A DNA stretch of 64,000 bases, taken from positions 248,001 to 312,000 of the forward strand of contig NZ_JARYGY010000003.1 of assembly GCF_029906345.1 (NCBI RefSeq), written 5' to 3'. Positions 15,763 to 24,679 of this stretch are shown in pieces; the stretch's first letter is position 1, and each line of letters starts with the position of its first letter. This stretch comes from Aquimarina mycalae. GTDB taxonomy: Bacteria; Bacteroidota; Bacteroidia; Flavobacteriales; Flavobacteriaceae. Position numbers and translations under genes: made by a program. The notes beneath the pieces were generated by a model. It made no database searches, was not told where the DNA came from, and saw nothing but the letters and a program-made list of their open reading frames with translations.

Positions 15763-16833
15763 ATGAAGCCCATAGTTTCTAAAGATTCGATCGTATATTT
15801 TAACGATGAATGTTACACTGCTCTTAATGCTTATTTAGAAAAAGCAAACCACTCTAAAATATTTATTCTAGTAGATAGCAATACCTATCAGAACTGTTAT
15901 GCTCATTTCATGAGTAAAATTGAAAAAGAATATGAGTTTGAGGTTCTTGAAATTGAACCAGGAGAAATCAATAAAAACATCGATACCTGTAGTAGTATCT
16001 GGAGTGTACTAGCAGAATATGGTGCAGATAGAAAAAGTTTATTAATTAATCTTGGTGGCGGAGTTGTAACTGATCTTGGTGGTTTTATCGCTTGTACGTA
16101 CAAAAGAGGAATCAGTTATATCAACGTTCCTACTTCATTGCTAGCCATGGTAGATGCCTCTGTTGGAGGGAAAACAGGTGTAGATCTTGGAAATCTTAAA
16201 AATATGGTTGGTGTTATCAGTGAATCCGAAATGGTTTTAGTGGACACTGAATTTTTAGGCACATTACCAGTTAATCAAATGTGTAGTGGTTTTGCCGAAA
16301 TGCTAAAACACGGATTAATACAAGATAGAGCTTATTGGGAAAAAATGAGTGACCTTTCTAAGCTTACTACAGATGATTTAGATCAGTTGATCTATGATTC
16401 TGTAGTCATTAAAAACAAGATTGTATTCGAAGATCCAACTGAACAAAATATTCGTAAATACCTTAATTTCGGTCATACTTTAGGACATGCTATCGAATCT
16501 TTTTACCTGACACACCCAGAAAAACCTGAATTATTACATGGAGAGGCGATAGCCATAGGGATGATTCTGGAAGGATTTATCTCTGCAGCTCAATTATCCC
16601 TAAAGGAAGAAGAACTCATAATAATAAGCCAAGTAATCTTAGCCACATTCCCTAAAGTTGATATTGATCCTAAAGATTATAAGACAATTATGGAATTATT
16701 GGTTCATGATAAAAAGAATGAAAAGGGAAATATCTACTTTGTATTATTAAATACGATTGGTGAGGCAAAATATAACTGTACAGTTTCTGATGATATCATC
16801 ATTGATGCTTTTGAGTATTATGCTTCTCTTTAA
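15763..16833 (+). CDS. aroB: 3-dehydroquinate synthase
   Basis: Second step of the shikimate pathway, converting DAHP to 3-dehydroquinate with NAD and zinc. The 356-residue product shows GGGVVTDLGGFIACTYKRGI, PTSLLAMVDASVGGKTGVDL, the zinc-ligand glutamate region GFAEMLKHGLI, and FGHTLGHAIES and LLHGEAIAIGM with the zinc histidines. Length is normal and no defect is visible. It is followed 46 bases later by a membrane-anchored hypothetical protein on the same strand. Confidence 0.96.
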   Translation: MKPIVSKDSIVYFNDECYTALNAYLEKANHSKIFILVDSNTYQNCYAHFMSKIEKEYEFEVLEIEPGEINKNIDTCSSIWSVLAEYGADRKSLLINLGGGVVTDLGGFIACTYKRGISYINVPTSLLAMVDASVGGKTGVDLGNLKNMVGVISESEMVLVDTEFLGTLPVNQMCSGFAEMLKHGLIQDRAYWEKMSDLSKLTTDDLDQLIYDSVVIKNKIVFEDPTEQNIRKYLNFGHTLGHAIESFYLTHPEKPELLHGEAIAIGMILEGFISAAQLSLKEEELIIISQVILATFPKVDIDPKDYKTIMELLVHDKKNEKGNIYFVLLNTIGEAKYNCTVSDDIIIDAFEYYASL

Positions 16834-16879
16834 TATCAATTTGATTTAATACCTTTAAAACGAATAAAAGTACAATATC

Positions 16880-17596
16880 TTGAAAAAAAGACTCTTTAAA
16901 CTCCTTAAAATATTCTTAACCAGCATATTGGTTATTATCGTATTTCTGATTACAATCTTATATTTCTCATTACACAAAAAGATGCCAGAAGGAAAAATTG
17001 GAACAGAAGCAGATAATTTTGCATTACGTATTCAAGAAGCTGTACAACATGATAAATATGTAAACACCGATTATATACAATGGACTTTTAGAAATAAAAA
17101 CCATTATATATGGAACAAAAAATCTGGAACTGTTGAAGTTAAATGGGAAGACTACAAGGCAAACCTAGATCTTCAAAACCCAGAAAACACTACTATTTTA
17201 AAAAATAACACAACTGTTGATCATCCAGAAAAAGAGCAGTTATTAGGGAAGGCACTCTCCTATTTTAATAATGATTCATTTTGGATAGTAGCACCTCATA
17301 AACTATTTGATAAGGGAGTTACCAGAAAAGTAGTAGATCTTGAAGATGGATCTAAAGGCTTGCTGGTTACCTATAGTTCTGGCGGCACCACACCAGGTGA
17401 TTCTTACTTATGGAAAGTGGATAAAAATTACCTTCCAACAAGTTATCAAATGTGGGTTTCTTTAATACCTATTGGTGGTATCGAAGCGAGTTGGGAAAAC
17501 TGGACCACTACAGAAAGTGGTGCTTATTTGTCACAAAAACATAAAGCATTAGGTGTCGGCATTCCAATAAATAACTTGAGAGCTTGGAATGAATAA
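16880..17596 (+). CDS. Membrane-anchored conserved hypothetical protein
   Basis: A 238-residue protein starting at a TTG (16880); no ATG is in a suitable place. One N-terminal membrane segment (IFLTSILVIIVFLITILYFS) anchors a periplasmic domain of about 200 residues rich in beta-strand-like pattern and tryptophan (DYIQWTFRNKNHYIWNKKSG, VTYSSGGTTPGDSYLWKVD). The pattern loosely recalls LolA-like lipoprotein-binding sheets, but I cannot confirm this. It may share a transcript with aroB. Confidence 0.75.
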   Translation: MKKRLFKLLKIFLTSILVIIVFLITILYFSLHKKMPEGKIGTEADNFALRIQEAVQHDKYVNTDYIQWTFRNKNHYIWNKKSGTVEVKWEDYKANLDLQNPENTTILKNNTTVDHPEKEQLLGKALSYFNNDSFWIVAPHKLFDKGVTRKVVDLEDGSKGLLVTYSSGGTTPGDSYLWKVDKNYLPTSYQMWVSLIPIGGIEASWENWTTTESGAYLSQKHKALGVGIPINNLRAWNE

Positions 17597-17641
17597 TATT
17601 TAGTAGTTAATAGCGAATCAAACATTTAACTCTTAGAAAAG

Positions 17642-19084
17642 CTAAAACAATAGGGATACATAAAATTTAAACATCAGGACCAAAAGTATCACAGAGATAA
17701 TATTAAGAATCAATCCTGCTTTTACCATTTTAGATACTTTTACATAACCGCTAGCAAACACAATAGCATTTGGAGGTGTCGCCATTGGTAGCATAAATGC
17801 GCAACTCGCTGCCATAGTAACTGGAATCAACAAATGTAGCATCGGTATATCAAGCCCTAATGCAATTCCTGCAACTACAGGAACAAAAATAGCCACCAAA
17901 GCTACATTGCTCATCAATTCTGTCATAAAGAGCATAAAAACAATCAGCAATAAAGTAACCATCAATAAACTTAAACCTTTATTGGCTGCAATCATATTAG
18001 CTACCAACTCTATCAAGCCTGCGTGAGACAAACCACTTGCCAATGCTAATCCTCCTCCAAATAAAATAAGAATTCCCCAAGGTAGTTTCTGAGTATCTTT
18101 CCAAATTAATGTAAATTCACCTTTACTCAACCGAAACGGTATTACAAACAAGGCGAAAGCACCCATCATACTAATTCCTGTATCAGAAAGTTTTAAATCT
18201 GGAAAAAAACCATTGATCGTAGTTCTAGAAATCCATAAAAATATAACTGCGCAAAAAATGGTCAAAACCCTACGTTCTGTGCGTTTTATTTTTCCAAGTT
18301 TTTTTAATTCTTGATCAATAACATCTTTAGAGGCTGTAAAACTTGTAATACGATTAGGATATATCCATTTGACAATTACCAAATAGACAATTCCGATCAT
18401 CAATACAGAAAAAGGAAATGCAAGCAACATCCAATTTAAAAAAGAGATTTCTATTTGGTATTCATTTTCTAAAAACCCTACCAACACAGAGTTTGGAGGT
18501 GTTCCTATAATTGTAGCCACTCCACCAACGTTAGCAGAAAATGCAATACCCAACATAATACTTAATGCAAAGTTTCGATCGTTTTTAGTAAATCCATCTT
18601 CATCATTTACCAATAACTGGATCACCGATAATGCAATAGGTAACATTACTACCGTACAAGCTGTATTACTAATCCACATACTCATAAAAGCGGTAGCAAT
18701 CATAAATCCAAGAATCACTCGATCTGGGCTTGTTCCAGTGATCTTAATGATCGTCAAGGCAATGCGTTTATGAAGATTAACTTTTTCTAAAGCCAAAGCC
18801 ATTACAAACCCTCCAAAGAATAGAAAAACTATAGGACTTCCATAACTTTGAGAAACTGTTTTTAAGTCCAACACACCAACAAGTGGAAATAATATCAAAG
18901 GAATCAGAGCAGTTACCGATATAGAAACCGCTTCAGTAATCCACCAAATGATCATCCAAACGGCTACTGAAAGTACTTTGTCTGCAATTTCTGAAACTAG
19001 TACGATAGGAAGATTAATCAATAATAGAAACAGTAATGGCCCTGCAATTAATCCTATCTTTTTAATTAATGGATACTTTGTCAT
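17642..19084 (-). CDS. SLC13/DASS family anion:sodium symporter
   Basis: A 480-residue inner-membrane transporter with about 11 hydrophobic segments. The two SNT-like substrate/sodium hairpins of the DASS family are visible: FMSMWISNTACTVVMLPIAL near residue 120 and the second, around MLPMATPPNAIVFASGYVK, near the C-terminus. Likely substrates are dicarboxylates, citrate or sulfate, not distinguishable here. It begins immediately after the stop of the CarD/UvrD-tail-like gene upstream (adjacent, no gap), so the two are probably co-translated. Confidence 0.93.
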   Translation of the reverse strand: MTKYPLIKKIGLIAGPLLFLLLINLPIVLVSEIADKVLSVAVWMIIWWITEAVSISVTALIPLILFPLVGVLDLKTVSQSYGSPIVFLFFGGFVMALALEKVNLHKRIALTIIKITGTSPDRVILGFMIATAFMSMWISNTACTVVMLPIALSVIQLLVNDEDGFTKNDRNFALSIMLGIAFSANVGGVATIIGTPPNSVLVGFLENEYQIEISFLNWMLLAFPFSVLMIGIVYLVIVKWIYPNRITSFTASKDVIDQELKKLGKIKRTERRVLTIFCAVIFLWISRTTINGFFPDLKLSDTGISMMGAFALFVIPFRLSKGEFTLIWKDTQKLPWGILILFGGGLALASGLSHAGLIELVANMIAANKGLSLLMVTLLLIVFMLFMTELMSNVALVAIFVPVVAGIALGLDIPMLHLLIPVTMAASCAFMLPMATPPNAIVFASGYVKVSKMVKAGLILNIISVILLVLMFKFYVSLLF

Positions 19085-19609
19085 TTATTTTTTACTACTG
19101 CCTGTAAACTGTTGAGATTTATTTTTAAAAAGCACATTAAAGGTTGTTAAACTCCCATACATACGTGTAATGTATTGCTGTAGATCAACTTTATCCTGAT
19201 CATCTATCACCTTAGAACTATTGATCTTTTGTTCCATCACCCGAATACGATCTCGTACCATCACAATTTTATGAAAAAAGGTATCCATCGGAATTTCTTT
19301 AGAGGCTAAATTCGTATCTCCTGGTTCTAAGATAATCTTTCCGCCTTTCCATTTATCAGCTATAGGTACAATTTCAGAAATATCGCTATAACGTTTTAAT
19401 AGGTTTCTAAATGTTTGTTCGACTTCATAGAAACTTATGGTATCAACTTCATCTTCTACTCCATCAATGATTTCAAAATCATCATCTACATCAATAGTTT
19501 CTAATCCGTTTTCTATAAAAGTTACCCAATACATTTTTGCTGTGACATTGGTCACTACACCCAATCCATATGTTGGATGTTTTATTCTGGAGCCTATTCC
19601 TAATATCAT
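19085..19609 (-). CDS. Conserved protein with N-terminal tudor-like (UvrD-tail/CarD-like) domain
   Basis: A 174-residue cytoplasmic protein. The start (SRIKHPTYGLGVVTNV, then YWVTFIENGLETIDV) resembles the small beta-barrel at the C-terminus of UvrD/PcrA and in CarD-type RNA-polymerase-binding proteins. The remaining 110 residues are mostly helical (FYEVEQTFRNLLKRYSDISE, VRDRIRVMEQKIN). Function is unknown; interaction with nucleic acid or RNA polymerase is possible. It is divergent from uvrA, which may be relevant, and directly abuts the transporter gene. Confidence 0.75.
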   Translation of the reverse strand: MILGIGSRIKHPTYGLGVVTNVTAKMYWVTFIENGLETIDVDDDFEIIDGVEDEVDTISFYEVEQTFRNLLKRYSDISEIVPIADKWKGGKIILEPGDTNLASKEIPMDTFFHKIVMVRDRIRVMEQKINSSKVIDDQDKVDLQQYITRMYGSLTTFNVLFKNKSQQFTGSSKK

Positions 19610-19735
19610 TGATTTATGTTTTTAAGCTAAAATATAAAAGTATGATGATTAAATTCTTCTGTTTATTGAGAAATTATAACACCTATTTAACAATTGTAAA
19701 AGACGCAGCCATTTTACTAACACATTACAAATAAC

Positions 19736-19743
19736 TACATTTG
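19736..19743 (+). promoter_or_regulatory. Candidate -7 element for uvrA
   Basis: TACATTTG fits TAnnTTTG, 19 bases before the uvrA ATG. No TTG is placed at -33, and I see no obvious damage-response operator. Confidence 0.4.
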
Positions 19744-19762
19744 CAATCTTGGTTAAAAATTT

Positions 19763-22606
19763 ATGGCTGTATTAGAGGAAAATATTGAGGTTTTAGGTGC
19801 AAGAGTTCATAATCTTAAAAACATTGACGTAAAAATACCTCGTGAAAAATTAGTAGTCATTACTGGGCTTTCTGGTTCTGGTAAATCTTCATTGGCTTTT
19901 GATACTATTTATGCAGAAGGACAACGAAGATATATTGAAACCTTTTCTGCATATGCCAGACAGTTTCTTGGTAGTTTAGAACGTCCTGATGTGGATAAAA
20001 TTGATGGTCTTTCGCCCGTAATAGCGATAGAACAAAAAACTACCAGTAAAAGTCCAAGGAGTACTGTTGGAACTATTACAGAGATCTATGATTTTTTAAG
20101 GTTGTTATTTGCTCGTGGTAGTGATGCATATAGTTATAACACTGGTGAAAAAATGGTCAGTTATAGCGATGAACAAATCAAAGACTTAATTCTTAAAGAT
20201 TTTAATGGAAAAAGAATTAATATTCTTGCTCCTATTATTAGATCCAGAAAAGGACATTATAGAGAGCTTTTTGAGCAAATAGCGAAACAAGGGTTTGTAA
20301 AAGTACGTACGGATGGTGAAATAAAAGACATCACCAAAGGCATGAAATTAGATCGTTATAAAACTCACGATATAGAGATTGTAATTGATCGTATTGCTGT
20401 AAGTGATGACAAAGATAATTCTAAACGCTTGATGGAAACTATCAATACCGCAATGTATCACGGTGATGATGTATTAATGGTTATTGAGCAAGAATCGCAA
20501 GAAGCTCGATTTTTTAGTAGAAATCTAATGTGTCCTTCCAGTGGAATCTCATATCCCAATCCAGAACCTAATAACTTTTCTTTTAACTCTCCAAAAGGTG
20601 CTTGTCCTAAGTGTAATGGTATAGGGAATCTTTACGAAGTAAACGTAAAGAAAATCATACCAGATGATTCTAAATCTATTAAAAATGGAGGATTAGTACC
20701 TCAAGGACCACAAAAAAACAATTGGATTTTTAAACAATTAGAATTAATCGCGCAACGATTTAATTTTAAGCTAAGTGATCCTATCAAAAAAATCCCTAAA
20801 GAAGCAATGGAAGTGATTCTTTATGGAGGAAAAGAAAAATTTAGTGTAGACAGCAAAACCTTAGGAGTTACTAGAGAATATAAAATTGATTTTGAAGGCA
20901 TTGCCACCTTTATTGATAATACATATACTAATAACGACTCCACTTCTTTACGAAGATGGGCAAAGGATTTTATGGATAATATTCAATGTCCTGAGTGCAA
21001 TGGATCAAGACTTCGTAAAGAATCTTTATACTTTAAAGTTGGTGAAAAGAACATTGCCGATCTAGCAAATATGGATATTAGTGAATTGGCAGAATGGTTC
21101 TTAAATCTTCCTAATCAATTAAATGAAAAACAACAAAGAATTTCTGGAGAAATTCTTAAAGAAATAAATACCAGGCTTCAATTCTTGATTGATGTAGGTC
21201 TTACTTATTTATCATTAAACCGAAGTAGTAAATCACTTTCTGGTGGAGAAGCACAACGAATTCGTCTTGCTACCCAGATAGGATCTCAATTGGTAGGTGT
21301 ATTGTATATCTTAGATGAGCCAAGTATTGGTTTACATCAACGTGATAATGAAAAATTAATCAATTCACTTGTACAACTAAGAGATATTGGAAATTCCGTT
21401 ATCGTGGTAGAACATGATAAAGATATGATTGAACGCGCAGATCATGTTATTGATATTGGACCAAGAGCTGGAAAACATGGTGGCGAAATCATTAGTGAAG
21501 GCACTCCAGATGATCTTAGAGATCATGATACCCTTACTGCTGATTATTTAAGTGGTAAAAAGCAAATTGAAATCCCTGCAAAAAGAAGAAAAGGAAATGG
21601 CAAAACTATTTCTTTAAAAGGGGCTACAGGAAACAATCTAAAAAACGTATCTATAGATATTCCTTTAGGAAAAATGATTGCAGTAACTGGTGTTTCAGGT
21701 AGTGGTAAATCCACACTTATCAATGAAACACTCTACCCTATTCTTAACGCCTATTATTTTAATGGTGTTCGTAAACCAATGCCTTACAAAAGTATTAAAG
21801 GACTAGAACATGCAGATAAAGTAATAGATATTAATCAATCGCCTATTGGTCGTACACCCAGATCTAATCCCGCAACTTATACTGGAGTTTTTTCTGAAAT
21901 CAGGACATTATTCTCTAAAACTCCTGAAGCCATGATTCGTGGTTATAAACCAGGTAGATTTAGTTTTAATGTTACTGGAGGAAGATGTGAAACGTGTAAA
22001 GGTGGTGGTTTACGCGTAATTGAAATGAATTTCTTACCTGATGTATATGTAGAATGTGAAACATGTCAAGGAAAAAGATTTAATAGAGAAACTCTGGAAA
22101 TAAGGTATAAGGGAAAATCCATCTCTGATGTACTAGAAATGACGATTAACGAATCCTGCGAGTTCTTCGAGCATATCCCTAAAATTTTCAGGAAACTAAA
22201 AACTATTAGAAGCGTTGGTTTAGGATACATTACTCTAGGTCAGCAATCTACTACATTATCTGGTGGTGAAGCACAACGCATTAAATTAGCGACAGAATTA
22301 TCTAAAAGAGATACGGGCAATACTTTTTATATATTAGACGAACCAACAACGGGCTTACACTTTGAAGATATCAGAGTATTAATGGAAGTATTAAACGAGC
22401 TAGTAAACAAAGGAAACACTGTATTAATCATAGAACATAATCTAGATGTAGTAAAAATGGCGGATTACATTATAGATATAGGATACGAAGGAGGGAAAAA
22501 TGGCGGTGAAATAGTCGCAAAAGGAACTCCAGAGGATATTATTAAAAACAAGAAAAGTTATACCGCTAAATTTTTGAAGAAAGAATTAGTAATTAATAAA
22601 AACTAA
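19763..22606 (+). CDS. uvrA: UvrA, excinuclease ABC subunit A
   Basis: Damage-recognition ATPase of nucleotide excision repair; forms a dimer that loads UvrB. 947 residues, close to E. coli UvrA (940). First ABC unit: Walker [10 protein letters not shown] (35-43), CPKCNGIGN and CPECNGSR zinc-binding motifs, signature [20 protein letters not shown], and Walker [15 protein letters not shown]. Second unit: Walker [10 protein letters not shown], the conserved zinc finger CETCKGGG...CETCQGKRF, signature [16 protein letters not shown], and [13 protein letters not shown]. No uvrB or uvrC is nearby. Confidence 0.98.
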   Translation: MAVLEENIEVLGARVHNLKNIDVKIPREKLVVITGLSGSGKSSLAFDTIYAEGQRRYIETFSAYARQFLGSLERPDVDKIDGLSPVIAIEQKTTSKSPRSTVGTITEIYDFLRLLFARGSDAYSYNTGEKMVSYSDEQIKDLILKDFNGKRINILAPIIRSRKGHYRELFEQIAKQGFVKVRTDGEIKDITKGMKLDRYKTHDIEIVIDRIAVSDDKDNSKRLMETINTAMYHGDDVLMVIEQESQEARFFSRNLMCPSSGISYPNPEPNNFSFNSPKGACPKCNGIGNLYEVNVKKIIPDDSKSIKNGGLVPQGPQKNNWIFKQLELIAQRFNFKLSDPIKKIPKEAMEVILYGGKEKFSVDSKTLGVTREYKIDFEGIATFIDNTYTNNDSTSLRRWAKDFMDNIQCPECNGSRLRKESLYFKVGEKNIADLANMDISELAEWFLNLPNQLNEKQQRISGEILKEINTRLQFLIDVGLTYLSLNRSSKSLSGGEAQRIRLATQIGSQLVGVLYILDEPSIGLHQRDNEKLINSLVQLRDIGNSVIVVEHDKDMIERADHVIDIGPRAGKHGGEIISEGTPDDLRDHDTLTADYLSGKKQIEIPAKRRKGNGKTISLKGATGNNLKNVSIDIPLGKMIAVTGVSGSGKSTLINETLYPILNAYYFNGVRKPMPYKSIKGLEHADKVIDINQSPIGRTPRSNPATYTGVFSEIRTLFSKTPEAMIRGYKPGRFSFNVTGGRCETCKGGGLRVIEMNFLPDVYVECETCQGKRFNRETLEIRYKGKSISDVLEMTINESCEFFEHIPKIFRKLKTIRSVGLGYITLGQQSTTLSGGEAQRIKLATELSKRDTGNTFYILDEPTTGLHFEDIRVLMEVLNELVNKGNTVLIIEHNLDVVKMADYIIDIGYEGGKNGGEIVAKGTPEDIIKNKKSYTAKFLKKELVINKN

Positions 22607-22700
22607 AATAATTTACTATTAAATTCTTCATTTTTAGAATCAATAAACAACCAATCAAAAGCTCTATGTCATTGACAAAAAGCTGAAAAAATATCATAAT

Positions 22701-23390
22701 ATGAGAAAAGAACAACGTCACAAAGGATGGAATGAGATTAAAACAAATGATTCATGGGCAATTTTTAAGATCATGGGTGAATTTGTTAATGGATTCGAAA
22801 AAATGAGTAAAATTGGACCTTGTGTTTCTATCTTTGGATCTGCAAGAACCAAAACAGATGATAAATATTATCAATTAGCCGTAGATGTAGCCCACAAGAT
22901 AGTGGAACATGGATATGGAGTAATTACTGGTGGTGGTCCAGGTATTATGGAAGCGGGTAATAAAGGAGCACATTTAGGAGGAGGAACCTCTGTGGGGCTT
23001 AATATAGAACTACCATTTGAGCAACACGATAATCCTTATATAGATAGTGATAAGAGCTTAGATTTTGATTATTTCTTTGTTCGTAAAGTAATGTTTGTAA
23101 AATATTCTCAGGGATTTGTAGTAATGCCTGGTGGATTTGGAACATTGGACGAATTATTTGAAGCAATTACACTAATACAAACCAAAAAAATTGCAGTATT
23201 TCCAATCATTTTAGTAAGTACTGAGTTTTGGGGAGGACTAATAGACTGGGTAAAAAGTACGTTATTAGATAAATTTGGAAATATTAGTGCTGTAGACATG
23301 GATTTAATTCACGTTGTAGACACACCAGAAGAGGTATTGAATATATTGGATAAGTTCTATACAGAATACAATTTAAGTCCAAATTTCTAA
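22701..23390 (+). CDS. LOG-family Rossmann-fold protein (TIGR00730)
   Basis: A 229-residue member of the LONELY GUY/lysine-decarboxylase-like family. The hallmark PGGFGTLDE is present near residue 140, with GVITGGGPGIMEAGNKGAHL before it. Many characterised members are cytokinin-riboside-5'-phosphate phosphoribohydrolases; the bacterial role is often a nucleotide 5'-monophosphate glycosidase. It follows uvrA by 94 bases and precedes the T9SS protein by 38 bases. Confidence 0.9.
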   Translation: MRKEQRHKGWNEIKTNDSWAIFKIMGEFVNGFEKMSKIGPCVSIFGSARTKTDDKYYQLAVDVAHKIVEHGYGVITGGGPGIMEAGNKGAHLGGGTSVGLNIELPFEQHDNPYIDSDKSLDFDYFFVRKVMFVKYSQGFVVMPGGFGTLDELFEAITLIQTKKIAVFPIILVSTEFWGGLIDWVKSTLLDKFGNISAVDMDLIHVVDTPEEVLNILDKFYTEYNLSPNF

Positions 23391-23428
23391 TACCTATATC
23401 TTTTCACACAAACTCAACAAACTCTAGA

Positions 23429-24679
23429 ATGAAAAGAATATTTATAAATATAGTAGTATTTAGTATTGTTCAAACGGCATTAGGTCAGGCAACAATTAAA
23501 ACGATGTTTTATAATGTCTTGAACTATCCTTCTGCTCCTCCCACAAATAGAGAGGAAATATTGGAAACAATTATAGACAGTTATGAACCTGATATCTTTA
23601 TGATTTGTGAATTAGAAACTGAAGCAGGCGGCGACGAAATACTTAATAGTTCTTTAAATGATGACCATACCAACTATTCTAGTGCCCCTTTTCTAAGTAA
23701 TTTCTCTAATTCAGATGTAGAACTGCATCAGTTATTATATTATAACAATCAGAAGTTTACCTTAATACAAAGCCAACGACTAATAACTACAATTCGAGAT
23801 ATCAACTGGTATACTCTAGAATTAATTTCAGTAGATCAAACGAATAACCCAATTAGAATAGAGGTTTTTGTTGCACATCTTAAAGCTAGTCAAGGTGCAA
23901 CTAATGAGACTAAACGACTCAATATGGTAAAAGAGTTTACAGATAACTATGCAAATCTCGATGAAAACGACTATGTCATTTTTGCTGGTGATTTTAATGT
24001 ATATTCCTCTAATGAGCCAGCATACCAAGAACTACTTGATGTAAATAATAAAATCATCATGGCTGATCCAATAAACACTCCTGGTAATTGGACCAGTAAC
24101 AGTACTTTTGAAGATATCCATACGCAAAGTACACGTTTAAGTAACAATGACTTTGATGATTTTGGAAGTGGCGGCGGTTTAGATGATAGATTTGATTTCA
24201 TTCTTATATCAGAGAATATGATAAATAGTACTGAGTTAAGCTATATTCCTAACACCTACGGATCTTATGGAAACAATGGTAATTGTTATAATCAACGTAT
24301 TGATGATGTGGATTGCACAGGTGTTTATGATAATGCGTTAAGAGATGCATTATACAATATGAGTGATCATCTTCCTGTAGTTATGGAACTGCAAGTTGAC
24401 CAACAATTCCTTAGTACTCCAGATTTTGTAGAGACTCCAAGAACAATCCAACTAAATAACGGTACTATAATTGAGGATCACTTATCTTTACAAATTAACA
24501 ATAATTCTGATTTCATTAATTTCAAAATATATAATACTTTGGGACAAGAAATAAAATCGTTTTCTTTAAAAGGTAACAGTGTTACGGAAATTTCAGTATC
24601 CGAACTCAGTAATGGGTTATATTACCTTATTCCTACTAACATTGATAATAATGTAATTAAATTTTTAAAGAGAAATTGA
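23429..24679 (+). CDS. Secreted endonuclease/exonuclease/phosphatase-fold protein with T9SS sorting domain
   Basis: 416 residues: a signal peptide (MKRIFINIVVFSIVQTALGQ), an EEP-fold catalytic domain (about 22-330) and a C-terminal type A T9SS sorting domain (about 345-416). Active-site segments include MICELETEAGGDE, FAGDFNVYSSNEPAYQEL, RFDFILISENM and SDHLPVVMEL with the catalytic histidine. The tail (FKIYNTLGQEIKSFSL, SNGLYYLIPT) is typical of T9SS cargo. The substrate could be nucleic acid or a phosphoester. The stop overlaps the TTG start of the next gene. Confidence 0.88.
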   Translation: MKRIFINIVVFSIVQTALGQATIKTMFYNVLNYPSAPPTNREEILETIIDSYEPDIFMICELETEAGGDEILNSSLNDDHTNYSSAPFLSNFSNSDVELHQLLYYNNQKFTLIQSQRLITTIRDINWYTLELISVDQTNNPIRIEVFVAHLKASQGATNETKRLNMVKEFTDNYANLDENDYVIFAGDFNVYSSNEPAYQELLDVNNKIIMADPINTPGNWTSNSTFEDIHTQSTRLSNNDFDDFGSGGGLDDRFDFILISENMINSTELSYIPNTYGSYGNNGNCYNQRIDDVDCTGVYDNALRDALYNMSDHLPVVMELQVDQQFLSTPDFVETPRTIQLNNGTIIEDHLSLQINNNSDFINFKIYNTLGQEIKSFSLKGNSVTEISVSELSNGLYYLIPTNIDNNVIKFLKRN

